Shown here: piece after piece, positions 1-9,218 of the stretch
Layout of the letters: every line of letters begins with the position of its first letter
How positions within the stretch are numbered: the stretch's first letter is position 1
Assembly (NCBI GenBank): GCA_001942185.1
Contig: MKJV01000063.1
Span: 1-64,000, forward strand
Length of the DNA: 64,000 nucleotides
Direction: 5' to 3'
Origin: Pseudonocardia sp. CNS-004
GTDB taxonomy: Bacteria; Actinomycetota; Actinomycetes; Mycobacteriales; Pseudonocardiaceae
Translations under genes and position numbers: made by a program
The notes under the pieces: model-generated
What the model was told of the DNA's origin: nothing
The model's database searches: none
Seen by the model: the letters and a program-made list of their open reading frames with translations, nothing else

Positions 1-364
1 GCCCGCCGAGGCTGGCAGGCCCGCATGGCCGAGCTGCTGCTGGGCGGGCCGCGCACCGGCCGGGACAAGACGGTCAAGGACGCTGATCCGGGAAAAGCGA
101 CTTCGTCGTCGCCCGCTGGCTCGCGCACAACCACCACCTCGCGCCGCGGTCCACCAATGGGCGTTCTGCAGCCTTCTGCGCAGCGGCTGGGCCCGCGAGT
201 TCTACGACGCCAAGATCGCCGCCAAGAAAGGACACCACGCCGCCCTGCGCGCCCTGAGCAACCGCTGGCTGGAGATCCTCTGGCACTGCCTGACCAACGG
301 CGTGCTCTACGACGAGAACGTCCACGTCTCCAACCGCAACCGCGCCCTCGGACGAGCCGCCTGA
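1..364 (+). pseudogene. IS110-family transposase, C-terminal relic
   Basis: The reading frame that ends at the TGA at 362-364 carries a stretch typical of the C-terminal (transposase_20) part of IS110/IS116 transposases: VHQWAFCSLLRSGWAREFYD, then a lysine-rich link, HHAALRALSNRWLEILWHCL and a YDENVH tail. Such transposases catalyse excision and insertion of their element. The N-terminal RuvC-like DEDD part lies outside the window or is lost, and upstream of about position 130 the frame no longer reads sensibly, so internal shifts are likely. No terminal repeat was recognised. It borders a whiB-like gene that is not part of the element. The family call rests on remembered motif resemblance. 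Confidence 0.6.
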
Positions 365-410
365 CCCGGAGGTTGACAGAGGGTGTCTCATCACCGCTCC
401 TCCCCGCGAG

Positions 411-722
411 TCATGGCCTCCAGCAGGAAGCGCCGCCGCCGCGACCACACCGCGTGCAGCGCCCGCCGGCCTCCTCGTTCAGCGCGCCCCACACGCCGAC
501 CGTGTGCTCACCGCCGACGCGAAGCTCCAGCTCCAGGCACTCAGCCCGCACCGGGCACCCGGCACACATCCGCGTGGCCAGCTCCCGGTCCGGGTCGTCC
601 TCGCCGGTCCACTCCGGCGGATCACCGAATGTCAGCTCCCACAGACAGCGGCCCCGAGCGGTCACCCAGTCCGCCAGAACCTCCGTGGGAACTACCGCCA
701 ACTCGTCGAGCTCGTTGGCCAT
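411..722 (-). CDS. WhiB-family iron-sulfur transcriptional regulator
   Basis: WhiB-like proteins bind a [4Fe-4S] cluster and regulate transcription, often through the principal sigma factor; they are restricted to actinobacteria and their phages. With the start at 722 the protein is 103 aa and has the four cluster cysteines C26, C53, C56 and C62 (pattern C-x26-C-x2-C-x5-C), followed by the turn GVWGA, close to the usual GVWGG. A basic cysteine-bearing tail follows. The start at 722 has a GGGAG just upstream; the frame stays open to an ATG at 821, which would add 33 residues with no family resemblance. Its neighbours are an IS relic and a TetR gene, so the target cannot be guessed. Confidence 0.85.
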   Translation of the reverse strand: MANELDELAVVPTEVLADWVTARGRCLWELTFGDPPEWTGEDDPDRELATRMCAGCPVRAECLELELRVGGEHTVGVWGALNEEAGGRCTRCGRGGGASCWRP

Positions 723-1038
723 CTGCTCCCAGTCGCTACGATCAGAAGGAATGTTCGCGCTGTCGCGCTTGTCGTTTGCATGACGACAAGTGAAGTGCGC
801 CACAGGGAACAGGACACGCATTCATGGCGCACCATTCACGCACTTATTGGCACCGATCGTTTCTTTCCGGGACTGAACCGCAGTTCATCACAGAAAGCCC
901 TTGCCCTGCTCGAAAAGCGCCCCGTACTCATCGGCCCGACCGATTCGGACCGAGCGCGCCGCGAGTGGCGGGTCGGCTTTGGCTCCGTCCTCCATGCCCC
1001 GGCCCAGCGTCCGGGAGCGCCTGTGAAAATCGGAGCGC

Positions 1039-1638
1039 TCAGTGGTCGTCGAGCGCGGCGGTGAGAGATGCCGCGATCTGGCAGCCGAGCTCCTCCGGTG
1101 TGGACGGGCCCGTGGGGCGGTACCACTTGTAGCACCAGTTCACGGCGCCGAGGCACATGTTGACGTAGATCTTCGGGGGCATCCCGAGCCGGACCTTCGG
1201 GTGCGCCTCGAGGTGGGCGGCGAGCGCGTCGCCGAAGAAGTCCTCGAACGCGCGCCTGCGCTCCAGCACCTGATCGGCCAGCTCGGCGGGCAGCTCGTGC
1301 TCCTCCTCGAAGCAGACCTTGAGCAGTGCCTGGTTGCGGCAGGTGTACGCCACCCGGGACGCGATCAGGTCGCGGATCGCGTCGAGCGGTGTCGGCGCGG
1401 CGGCCACGGTCTCCCTGGCGGCGTCCAGGCTCTCGTCCAGCACGTCGGAGTAGAGCCGGACGAGGAGCTCCTCCTTGCTGGTGAAGTAGTGGTAGATCGT
1501 GGGCTTCGACATCCCGCCGGCTGCCGCGATCTCCTTCATCGACGTGGCGCGGAACCCCCGCTTGCTGAAGATCTCGGCCGCGGTGGAGAGCAGACGCAGC
1601 CGGCGCGTGTCCGCCCGGCTCAGCGTCGTTCCGGTCAT
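1039..1638 (-). CDS. TetR/AcrR-family transcriptional regulator of the acyl-CoA operon
   Basis: A 199-aa one-component repressor. Residues 14-60 form the TetR helix-turn-helix (AAEIFSKRGFRATSMKEIAA and GMSKPTIYHYFTSKEEL), followed by a helical ligand-binding domain (VNWCYKWYRPTG near the C-terminus, as in FadR/KstR2-like regulators). It is divergent from the acyl-CoA dehydrogenase operon that starts at 1761. A strong inverted repeat sits between the two genes, so it probably represses both itself and the operon and is released by an acyl-CoA intermediate; the ligand is inference. Another ATG at 1672 in a different frame gives no TetR homology. Start chosen because the HTH begins about 13 residues later. 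Confidence 0.9.
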   Translation of the reverse strand: MTGTTLSRADTRRLRLLSTAAEIFSKRGFRATSMKEIAAAGGMSKPTIYHYFTSKEELLVRLYSDVLDESLDAARETVAAAPTPLDAIRDLIASRVAYTCRNQALLKVCFEEEHELPAELADQVLERRRAFEDFFGDALAAHLEAHPKVRLGMPPKIYVNMCLGAVNWCYKWYRPTGPSTPEELGCQIAASLTAALDDH

Positions 1639-1691
1639 GCCGCCCTCCCGCTCCCGTCATCGGCCACCCCACCGTAACGCGAGGCCGAGGG

Positions 1692-1720
1692 TTGACATCC
1701 TGCCCGCCCGCCCGTCAAAG
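1692..1720 (+). promoter_or_regulatory. Probable promoter of the acyl-CoA operon
   Basis: A consensus -35 hexamer TTGACA lies at 1692-1697 and a weak -10 (CAAAGT) at 1715-1720 after 17 bp. The inverted repeat at 1721-1742 follows directly and would cover the start of transcription, a normal arrangement for TetR repression. The -10 match is poor, so only the -35 is persuasive. Confidence 0.45.
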
Positions 1721-1742
1721 TTCGACCGCCCGGTCGGTCGAA
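1721..1742. promoter_or_regulatory. TetR operator between the divergent regulator and operon
   Basis: Perfect 8-bp half-sites TTCGACCG and CGGTCGAA separated by 6 bp (CCCGGT). This size and GACCG/CGGTC content are typical of TetR-family operators in actinobacteria. It lies 83 bp from the regulator start and 19 bp before the dehydrogenase start, adjacent to the candidate promoter, so autoregulation and operon control are the obvious inference. Confidence 0.7.
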
Positions 1743-1760
1743 TTTTCACAGGAGGCGCTG

Positions 1761-2900
1761 GTGGGCTGGGAGCTCGACGACGAGCACGCCGACTTCCGCG
1801 GCACGTGCCGGGCGTTCACCGACCGGACGGTCCGGCCTCTGGTGGCGGAGGCCGAGGCGACGGGCACGTTCCCGACGCGGTTGTGGAAGGAGCTCGGCGC
1901 GGCGGGACTGCTCGGGCTGGTGACGCCCGAGCAGTTCGGCGGCGCTGGCGGCGACGCGCTCGCGGTGGCCCTGCTCGCGGAGGAGCTGACGAGGGCCAGC
2001 GGGGGGATCGCCGTCACCGCGCTGGTGAGCGCCTACATGGCGGGCCCGCACATCGTCCGGTACGGCACGCCCGAGCAGCAGCGGCGCTGGCTCGCCCCGC
2101 TCGCCACGGGCGACGCCGTGGCGGCGATCGCCGTCACCGAACCGGGCACCGGCTCCGACGTCGCCGGCATCACGAGCACCGCCCGCCGCGGCGGCGACGG
2201 CTGGGTGCTCGACGGCCGCAAGATGTTCATCACCAACGCCGGGCTCGCCGACGTCCTGGTCGTCGCCGCGCGGTCGGGCGGCCCCGGCCACGGCGGAATC
2301 ACGCTGTTCCTCGTCGAGCCGGGCACTCCCGGCCTCTCGTTCGGCCGGCCGCTGGCCAAGATGGGCTGGCACTCCTCCGACACGCGCGAAGTCGTGCTCG
2401 ACGCCGTCGAGGTGCCCGCCGACGCCGTGCTCGGCCGGGAGGGCCGCGGCTTCCACCAGATCATGGAGGGCTTCCAGCTCGAGCGGGTCGCGCTCGCTGC
2501 GATGGGCCTCGGACACGCCGCGGAGTGCCTCGACCTCGTGCAGGCCCACGTCCGCGACCGCACGGCGTTCGGTGCCCCGCTCGCGCACCTGCAGACGGTG
2601 CGGCACCGCGTGGCGGCGATGGAGGTGGAGCTGGAGGCCGCCCGGCTCATCACCTACCAGGCCGCCGACCGGCTCGACGCCGGGCACCTCGACGCGCTGC
2701 AGTCGGTGGCCCGCGCCAAGTACGCGGCGGCGCTCGCCGCGAACCGCGTCGTCGACGACGCCGTGCAGCTCTTCGGCGGGGCCGGGTTCGTCGAGGAGTC
2801 GCCCGCGGCCCGGCACTACCGCGACGCCCGGATCCTGCGCATCGGTGGCGGTGCCGACGAGATCCAGCTGGAGATCCTGAGCAAGGGGATGGCCTCATGA
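1761..2900 (+). CDS. Acyl-CoA dehydrogenase (isovaleryl/citronellyl-CoA type)
   Basis: An FAD flavoenzyme that introduces the alpha-beta double bond in an acyl-CoA and passes electrons to ETF. The 379-aa protein has the three ACAD domains; AVTEPGTGSDVAGI and the mid-beta-domain WVLDGRKMFITNAG are clear FAD/substrate motifs. At the C-terminus the usual YEGTNEIQ catalytic-Glu motif reads IGGGADEIQ, so that Glu is missing, but Glu241 in FQLERVALAAMG matches the helix-G base used by isovaleryl-CoA and long-chain dehydrogenases. This points to a branched or bulky substrate. The GTG start at 1761 follows an AGGAGG; a longer frame from 1692 overlaps the promoter. The stop overlaps the next ATG (ATGA). 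Confidence 0.88.
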   Translation: MGWELDDEHADFRGTCRAFTDRTVRPLVAEAEATGTFPTRLWKELGAAGLLGLVTPEQFGGAGGDALAVALLAEELTRASGGIAVTALVSAYMAGPHIVRYGTPEQQRRWLAPLATGDAVAAIAVTEPGTGSDVAGITSTARRGGDGWVLDGRKMFITNAGLADVLVVAARSGGPGHGGITLFLVEPGTPGLSFGRPLAKMGWHSSDTREVVLDAVEVPADAVLGREGRGFHQIMEGFQLERVALAAMGLGHAAECLDLVQAHVRDRTAFGAPLAHLQTVRHRVAAMEVELEAARLITYQAADRLDAGHLDALQSVARAKYAAALAANRVVDDAVQLFGGAGFVEESPAARHYRDARILRIGGGADEIQLEILSKGMAS

Positions 2901-4402
2901 CGGCAACCGACGTCGCCGCGGCCCGGGATCGTGCCCTGCTCGGCGGCGATCCGGCGCGCTGGCCGGGCAAGCTGCCGGTGCGCGACCGGCTCGCGATCCT
3001 GTTCGACCCCGGGACCTTCGTCGAGGACGGGCTGCTCGCCGCCGCCGAGAGCGGCCTGCCCGCAGACGGTGTGGTGACCGGCATCGGGCGGGTCGAGGGC
3101 AGGCCGGTCGCCGTCATCGCCCACGACTTCACGGTCAAGGCGGGCTCGTGGGGCGCGCTCACCTGCGAGAAGCAGATCCGCATCCTGGAGCGGGCCGACC
3201 GCGACCTGCTGCCGGTCGTCTACCTGGTCGACTCGGCCGGCGGGCGGCTCACCGACCAGATGGGGTTCTTCCCGGGGCGCCGCGGCGCCTCGGCGATCTT
3301 CAACCTGCAGATCAAGCTGTCCGGTCGCGTCCCCCAACTGTGCTGCCTGCACGGGCCGTCCGCCGCCGGCGGGGCGTACATGCCGGCGTTCTGCGACTGG
3401 GTCGGCATGGTCAACGGCAACGCGTCGATGTACCTGGCGAGCCCCCGCGTCGCCGAGAAGGTGACGGGGGAACGCACCACCCTGGAGGAGATGGGCGGCG
3501 CGATGATGCACGCCACCGTCTCCGGTTGCGGCGACGAGGTGTTCGACTCCGACTGGGAGGCGGTGGCCGCCGCCCGCCTCCTGCTGTCGTACCTCCCCGA
3601 CGACTTCCGCTCCCCGCCACGGCGCCACGAGCCCGTGCCGCCGGAGCGTCCCGAATGGGACGGGCTCGTGCCCGCCGATCCCAATGTCGGCTACGACGTG
3701 CGCGACGTCGTCGACGGGGTCGTCGACGGCGGTACGTTCTTCGAGATCAAGGCGCGCTGGGCGCAGGAGATGGTGGTGGGCCTCGCCCGGCTCGACGGCC
3801 GGGTCATCGGGATCGTCGCCAACCAGCCGAGCGTGCGCAGCGGCGCGATCTTCGTCGACTCGGCCGACAAGGCCGCGCGGTTCATCTCGCTGTGCGACGC
3901 CTTCAACATCCCGCTCGTCTTCCTGCAGGACGTGCCCGGGTTCATGGTGGGCGTCGAGGTCGAACGCCAGGGGATCATCCGCCACGGCGCGAAGATGATC
4001 GCGGCGATGGCCTCGGCGGAGGTACCGAAGTACTCCGTGGTGTTGCGGAAGGCCTACGCCGCCGGCTACTACGCCATGTGCGCGCCCGGGTTCGAACCGC
4101 GCGCCACGATCGCGGTCCCGACGGCCACGATCGGCCCGATGGCGGCCGACGCGTCCGTCAACGCCGTGTACGCCAACAAGATCGCGGCGATCGCCGACGA
4201 GGAGGAGCGCGCCGCCTTCGTCGCGGCCCGCACCGCCGAGCAGCAGGCCGACATCAACCTGCTGCGCATGGGCAGCGACCTAGTCGTGGACGCGGTGGTC
4301 GAGCCCGACGCGCTCCGGGACGAGCTGGCCGCCCGCTTGGTCGACGCCGACCGGTGGACGCGCACGCCCGGGCGCCGCCACCACCTCGTGAGCCCCGTCT
4401 AG
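2897..4402 (+). CDS. Acyl-CoA carboxylase carboxyltransferase (beta) subunit
   Basis: The 501-aa protein transfers the carboxyl group from carboxybiotin to an acyl-CoA. It has N- and C-terminal crotonase-fold carboxyltransferase halves: the first holds the oxyanion region GPSAAGGAYMPAFCDW and the second the pair FLQDVPGFMVG plus RKAYAAGYYAMCAPGF, as in PccB and methylcrotonyl-CoA carboxylase beta. The biotin carboxylase/carrier partner is probably the last gene of the same operon (12757-14523). In this context a methylcrotonyl- or geranyl-type carboxylase is plausible, but the sequence alone does not separate these from propionyl-CoA carboxylase. It starts four bases inside the dehydrogenase stop, indicating coupled translation. 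Confidence 0.88.
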   Translation: MTATDVAAARDRALLGGDPARWPGKLPVRDRLAILFDPGTFVEDGLLAAAESGLPADGVVTGIGRVEGRPVAVIAHDFTVKAGSWGALTCEKQIRILERADRDLLPVVYLVDSAGGRLTDQMGFFPGRRGASAIFNLQIKLSGRVPQLCCLHGPSAAGGAYMPAFCDWVGMVNGNASMYLASPRVAEKVTGERTTLEEMGGAMMHATVSGCGDEVFDSDWEAVAAARLLLSYLPDDFRSPPRRHEPVPPERPEWDGLVPADPNVGYDVRDVVDGVVDGGTFFEIKARWAQEMVVGLARLDGRVIGIVANQPSVRSGAIFVDSADKAARFISLCDAFNIPLVFLQDVPGFMVGVEVERQGIIRHGAKMIAAMASAEVPKYSVVLRKAYAAGYYAMCAPGFEPRATIAVPTATIGPMAADASVNAVYANKIAAIADEEERAAFVAARTAEQQADINLLRMGSDLVVDAVVEPDALRDELAARLVDADRWTRTPGRRHHLVSPV

Positions 4403-4423
4403 CACCGCAGAGGAAGGACGACG

Positions 4424-6352
4424 ATGTCCGGCCCGACCGACAGCCTCAGCCAGCTGATCGACCGCCCACTGCAGCCGCTGCGCCCCGAGTGGGTCGTCCC
4501 CGAGCGCGCCGAGACGCTGCGCTCCGCGCGGGCGGTCTCCGACCCGGACGCCTACTGGGAGTGGGTCGCGGGACAGCAGCGCTGGTCCACGCCCTGGCAC
4601 ACCGTTCGATCCGGCGGCCTGGAGAGCTTCCGCTACTTCGAGGGCGGCCGGATCAACGTCGCCGACAACTGCGTCGACCGCTGGGCGGAGGACCCGGCCA
4701 CGCGGGATCGCGTGGCCGTCGTGTGGGAGGGCGAGCCGGGTGACGTCCGGACGGTGACCTACGCCGACCTCGCCGACGACGTGTCCCGGCTCGCCGCGGG
4801 GCTGCTGGCGCTGGGCGTGGCCCGGGGCGACGTCGTCGGCATCTACATGCCGAACCTCGTCGAGGCGTTCACCGCGATCCACGCGTGCAACCGGATCGGC
4901 GCGATCTACACGGTGCTGTTCTCCGGGTTCGGCGAGGAGGCCGTCGCCTCCCGGCTGCAGGCCGCGCGCGCCTCGGTCGTGATCGTCGCCGACGCGAGCT
5001 ACCGGCGCGGCCGGCGCATCGAGTTGCTGGACACGCTGCGCGGCGCCCGGAAGCGGGCGCCGTCGGTGCGCGCGACGGTGGTGGTCGACCGCACCGGGGA
5101 CGCGGCGGCGCTCGAAACCGGCGAGCACGCCTGGGCGGACGTGCTGGAGCGCGGCGCCGCGGGTACCCCGGCCGTGCCGCTCGACGCCAACGACCCGTCG
5201 TTCCTCATCTTCACCAGCGGCACCGAGTCGAGGCCCAAGGGTGTGGTGCACAGCGTCGGGGGGTTCCTCCTCGGGACCTGGGCGAACGCGCACTGGCAGG
5301 TCGGGTACGAGCCCGGGGACGTCTACTGGGTGGCGGCCGACGTCGGCTGGCTGACCTTCCCGATCCAGGCCGTCGTCGGCGGTCTCGCCTGCGGGATGAC
5401 GATCGCCTGCTTCGAGGGCGCCCTCGACACCCCGACACCCGCCCGCTTCTACACGCTCTGCGAGCGGCACCGGGTGACCAAGGTGCTCGCCGCCCCGACG
5501 CTCGCCCGGATGCTGCGCAAGTTCGGCGACGAGCTCGCCACCGCGCACCCGCTGCCCGGCCTGAAGCTCATCACGATGCAGGGTGAGCCCCTGGACGCCG
5601 ACACCTTCGAGTGGACGAGCAGCACCTTCGACGTCCCGGTCGTCAACGCGTACGGGCAGACCGAGACCGGGTCGACGTGGACCTACCCGGTGTACGGGGT
5701 GGAGCCGCTGAAGGCGGGCTCGGTGGGCACGCCGGTGCCCGGGCACACGTTCGAGATCGTCGACGACGAGGGCCGGCCCGTCCCGGCGGGGGTGAAGGGC
5801 AACCTCGTGCTCACCGCGCCGTTCCCGACGCTCGCCCGCACGGTGTGGGACGACCACGACCGCTACCTCGCCACCTACTTCTCCCGCTTCCCCGGGCGCT
5901 ACGCCACGCACGACGAGGCCGTGCTCGACGACGACGGGCAGCTGTGGGTGCTCGGCCGCGCCGACGACGTGATCAACGTGGCGGCCCACCGCATGTCGAC
6001 CATGGAGATCGAGGCGGTGGTCACCGCGCACCCCGCGGTGGTCGAAGCCGCCGTCGTCGGCATCCCGCACGACACGAAGGGCACGGTCCCGATCGCGTTC
6101 GTGACGCTGCGCGGGGACGTCGACGCCGGCCCCACGCGGGAGGAGATCGGCCGCCACGTCGTGGCGGAGATGGGCGGCTACGCCCGGCTCGACGCCGTGC
6201 ACGTCACGGCGGCGATGCCCAAGACCAGGACCGGCAAGATCATGCGCAGGCTGCTGCGCGACCTCGTCGTGCACGGCAGGCCCACCGGGGACACGAGCGC
6301 GATGGAGGACCCCGCCGCGCTCGACGTCGTCGCGGCCGCCGTGCGGAGCTGA
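4424..6352 (+). CDS. Acetyl/acetoacetyl-CoA synthetase-like AMP-forming ligase
   Basis: A 642-aa member of the ANL adenylating family that joins a carboxylic acid to CoA through an acyl-AMP. The N-terminal linker seen in acetyl-CoA synthetases (DAYWEWVAGQQRWSTPW) is present. The phosphate-binding loop is near residue 263 (FTSGTESRPKGVVHS), the NAYGQTETG motif follows, and the C-terminal domain ends with the catalytic-lysine motif PKTRTGKIMRR around residue 605. Length and N-terminus resemble acetoacetyl- or propionyl-CoA synthetases. In leucine-type operons an acetoacetyl-CoA synthetase commonly sits beside the carboxylase, which fits, but substrate is inferred. It lies 21 bp after the carboxyltransferase, with an AGAGGAAGGA ribosome site. 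Confidence 0.85.
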   Translation: MSGPTDSLSQLIDRPLQPLRPEWVVPERAETLRSARAVSDPDAYWEWVAGQQRWSTPWHTVRSGGLESFRYFEGGRINVADNCVDRWAEDPATRDRVAVVWEGEPGDVRTVTYADLADDVSRLAAGLLALGVARGDVVGIYMPNLVEAFTAIHACNRIGAIYTVLFSGFGEEAVASRLQAARASVVIVADASYRRGRRIELLDTLRGARKRAPSVRATVVVDRTGDAAALETGEHAWADVLERGAAGTPAVPLDANDPSFLIFTSGTESRPKGVVHSVGGFLLGTWANAHWQVGYEPGDVYWVAADVGWLTFPIQAVVGGLACGMTIACFEGALDTPTPARFYTLCERHRVTKVLAAPTLARMLRKFGDELATAHPLPGLKLITMQGEPLDADTFEWTSSTFDVPVVNAYGQTETGSTWTYPVYGVEPLKAGSVGTPVPGHTFEIVDDEGRPVPAGVKGNLVLTAPFPTLARTVWDDHDRYLATYFSRFPGRYATHDEAVLDDDGQLWVLGRADDVINVAAHRMSTMEIEAVVTAHPAVVEAAVVGIPHDTKGTVPIAFVTLRGDVDAGPTREEIGRHVVAEMGGYARLDAVHVTAAMPKTRTGKIMRRLLRDLVVHGRPTGDTSAMEDPAALDVVAAAVRS

Positions 6353-6365
6353 GGGGGGACGCGCC

Positions 6366-7939
6366 GTGCGGCTCTACGCCCTCGAGGACCGGACGATCGG
6401 CCGGATCCTCGCCGACAAGGCCCGGACGGTCGGGGACCGGACGTTCCTCACCTACCTCGACGAGCGCTGGACCTACGCAGACGTCCACGCCGTCACCAAC
6501 TCCTACGCCGAAGGCTTCCGGCAGGCCGGGATCAAGCGCGGCGATCACGTGGCGCTCATGCTGCCCAACCGCTCGGAGCTGCTGTGGGCGCTCTGGGGGC
6601 TGGGCAAGCTCGGGGCCGTCGCCGTGCCGATCAACACCGCGGCGAAGGGCGACCTGCTCGTCTACTTGCTCGACCAGTCCGACTCGGTGCTGCTCGTGGC
6701 CGAGGACGGCTACCGCGACCGCGTCGACCCGGCCGTGGCGCGGGTGGCGGGCGTCCGCGAGGTGTTCGGGCCGGACCGCCTCGCCGCGTTCGCCGCGCTC
6801 GCGTCGGCGGACCCGCCGGAGATGGCCGACGTCCGCTACGACGACCCGCACCTGATCATGTACACGTCGGGTACGACCGGGCCGTCGAAGGGCGTGGTGA
6901 GCCCGCACTCGCAGGGCCACGGCGTGGGGCTGCGGATGGCGTCGCTGTCGGGCTACGGCCCCGAGACGTGCTCTACACGTGCCTGCCGCTCTTCCACGGC
7001 AACGCGCTCTGGTACACGGTGTACGCCGCGCTGTGGGCGGACGCCGCGGTGGCGCTCTCGCCCGGGTTCTCCGCGCGCCGGTTCTGGGACGAGATCCGCG
7101 AGTCTGGGGCCACCGTCTTCAACGCGCTGGGCGCGATGGCGAACATCATCTGGCAGCAGCCGCCCTCGCCGCGGGACCGCGAGCACCGCGTGCGGACGGC
7201 GATGATGGTGCCGAACTCGCGCGAGCTCGCCGAGACCTGGCGGGAGCGCTACGGCATCGGCGTCACCTCGGTGTACGCGATGACCGAGAACACCGCCGTG
7301 ACGGTGTTCGGGCCGGACGACCCGCCGGAGAAGGCCTCGTCGGCCGGGCGCGTGCGCGACTACATGGACGTCCAGATCGTCGACGACGACCGGTGCCCGC
7401 TGCCGCCGGGCGAGGTCGGCGAGATCTGCATCCGCCCCAACGAGCGCGGCAGCATCATGCTCGGCTACTACGAGATGGCCGAGGCGACCGTCGCGGCCAC
7501 CCGCGACCTGTGGTTCCACACCGGCGACCGCGGCCACCTCGACGAGGACGGCTACCTCTTCTTCGCCGACCGCAAGAAGGAGGCCATCCGCCGCCGCGGC
7601 GAGAACATCTCGGCGTTCGAGGTGGAGACCGTGCTCTGCCGTCACCCCGACGTCGTCGAGGCCGCGGCCGTGCCGGTGCCGTCCGAGCTGGGCGAGGACG
7701 AGGTGATGGCCTACGTCGTCCCGGCGGCGGGTTCGCACGTCGACTACCCCGAGCTCGTCCGGTTCTGCGCCGAGCACATGGCGTACTACATGGTGCCCCG
7801 CTACCTGGAGGCCGTTCCCGAGCTGCCGAAGACGCCGAGCGAGAAGATCGAGAAGTACAAGCTCGCGGTGTCGGCCCGCGAGCGGCTCGGCGAGCTGTGG
7901 GACCGCGAGAAGGCCGGCGTCACGGTGCGGCGACCGTGA
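6366..7939 (+). pseudogene. Second acyl-CoA synthetase (AMP-binding), one frameshift
   Basis: A CaiC/FadD-like acyl-CoA ligase of about 524 aa. The N-terminal half (GTG start at 6366) carries the phosphate loop MYTSGTTGPSKGVVSPH; the C-terminal half in another frame carries YAMTENTAVT, the hinge FHTGDRGHLDEDGYLFF and the motif TPSEKIEKYKL. The frame changes at about 6955-6961, where restoring one G in the G/C run recovers GYGPRDVLYTCLPLFHGN exactly. The rest is perfectly conserved, so a sequencing or assembly error is as likely as a true null. In the operon it may activate a different acid from the first ligase. Its TGA overlaps the next GTG. Confidence 0.85.
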
Positions 7940-8730
7940 GCCCGGTCGTCACGGAGGTCGACGGGGCCGTCGCGCGGGTGCTCATCGACCGGCCGGCGGC
8001 GAAGAACGCGCTGAGCCCGGCCGTGCTCGACGGCCTCGACGCCGCCGTCGACGCCGCGCTGGCGGCCGGCTGCTCGGTGTTCGTCCTGCGCGGGGCCGGC
8101 GGGACGCTCTCGGCGGGGGCGGACCTGCCGCACCTGCAGACCCTGCTCGGCGACGAGGCCGCGCTCACGCGCTACATCGCGTCGATCGGGGCCGTGCTGG
8201 ACCGGATCGAGGCGGCGCCGTTCGTGTCGGTCGCGGTGGTCGCCGAGTACGCGCTCGCGGGCGGCTGCGAGATCCTGCTGGCCTGCGACCTGGCCGTCGT
8301 CGCCGAGGACGCGCGCATCGGCGACCGCCACCTCGAGTACGGGTTGCTGCCCGGAGCCGGGGGCTCGGTCCGCCTCCCGCTCGCCCTGCCCCCGATGCTG
8401 GCCCGTCGGCTGCTCTACACCGCCGAGATGATCGACGGTGCCACCGCGGCCGAGTGGGGGCTCGCGAGCCACGTCGCCCCCGCCGCGGACCTGGACGCCA
8501 CCGTCGACGCGCTGGTCGCCCGGCTCTCCCGGCACGGCCGTGAGGCGCTCGCCGGCATGAAACGGATGTACCGCGCGGCCGCCCCGGTCGCGACGCAAGG
8601 CGCCCTCGCCGCCGAGCGCACCGCGCTCGTCCGGCACCTGCTGACCTCCCCCGATGCGGCGGAAGGACTCGCCGCGTTCTCGGCCGGTCGCGCCCCGCAG
8701 TTCCACCCCCAGCACCTGGAGACCCGATGA
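7936..8730 (+). CDS. Enoyl-CoA hydratase/isomerase (crotonase) family protein
   Basis: A 264-aa crotonase-fold protein that would add water to, or isomerise, the enoyl-CoA made by the dehydrogenase. The oxyanion hole segments are visible ([13 protein letters not shown] and [14 protein letters not shown]), and the Glu of GGCE corresponds to the first catalytic Glu of crotonase. By alignment to the loop ending LLPGAGGS, the position of the second catalytic Glu is His (RHLEYG), with a Glu two residues later; hydration chemistry may therefore differ from classical hydratases. The GTG start overlaps the preceding stop and the stop overlaps the next ATG, so it is translationally coupled. Confidence 0.85.
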   Translation: MSPVVTEVDGAVARVLIDRPAAKNALSPAVLDGLDAAVDAALAAGCSVFVLRGAGGTLSAGADLPHLQTLLGDEAALTRYIASIGAVLDRIEAAPFVSVAVVAEYALAGGCEILLACDLAVVAEDARIGDRHLEYGLLPGAGGSVRLPLALPPMLARRLLYTAEMIDGATAAEWGLASHVAPAADLDATVDALVARLSRHGREALAGMKRMYRAAAPVATQGALAAERTALVRHLLTSPDAAEGLAAFSAGRAPQFHPQHLETR

Positions 8731-9218
8731 CGAGCACCCGGCCGGTGACCGGCCGCTGGTTCGAGGAGCTCGAGGCCGGCACCGTGGTCCACCACGCCAC
8801 CCGGCGCACGGTGACCGAGACCGACAACGTGCTCTTCACGACGATGACCATGAACCCGGCGCCGCTGCACCTCGACGCCGACTACGCGGCCGGCACCGAG
8901 TTCGGCAGACCGCTGGTCAACAGCATGTTCACCCTCGCGCTCGTCGTCGGGCTCTCGGTGCCGGAGCTGACGCTCGGCACCATCATCGCGCAGCTCGGCA
9001 TCGACGAGGTGTCGTTCCCGAAGCCGGTGTTCCCCGGCGACACGATCCGCGTGGAGACCGAGGTCGTCTCCGCCCGCCCGTCGCGCTCGCGCGCCGACGC
9101 CGGGCTCGTCGTCTTCGAACACCGCGCCCACAACCAGCGCGACGAGCTCGTCTGCCGGGCCCGGCGCACCGGGCTCATGCACCGCAGGCCGTCCCCCACC
9201 CCCTCGGAGCAGCCATGA
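8727..9218 (+). CDS. MaoC-family hot-dog dehydratase (1)
   Basis: A 163-aa single hot-dog protein of the MaoC/mesaconyl-CoA hydratase group, which hydrates enoyl-CoAs. The region normally holding SGDxNPLH reads [17 protein letters not shown]: the His is kept but the usual Asp is not. This variant is seen in hydratases of branched dicarboxyl-CoAs such as mesaconyl- or itaconyl-CoA, which are often encoded near CitE-like lyases, as here (10974). That substrate proposal is inference. Start and stop overlap the flanking genes by four bases each. Confidence 0.82.
   Translation: MTSTRPVTGRWFEELEAGTVVHHATRRTVTETDNVLFTTMTMNPAPLHLDADYAAGTEFGRPLVNSMFTLALVVGLSVPELTLGTIIAQLGIDEVSFPKPVFPGDTIRVETEVVSARPSRSRADAGLVVFEHRAHNQRDELVCRARRTGLMHRRPSPTPSEQP

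Noticed and set aside
836-1672. Long minus-strand frame overlapping the TetR gene
   Set aside because: Arg/Gly/Asp-rich shadow translation without motifs; the TetR frame on the same strand explains the sequence.
1499-2896. N-terminal extension of about 466 residues on the carboxyltransferase
   Set aside because: It is an out-of-frame reading of the dehydrogenase gene; the ATG at 2897 with ATGA overlap and normal family length fits.
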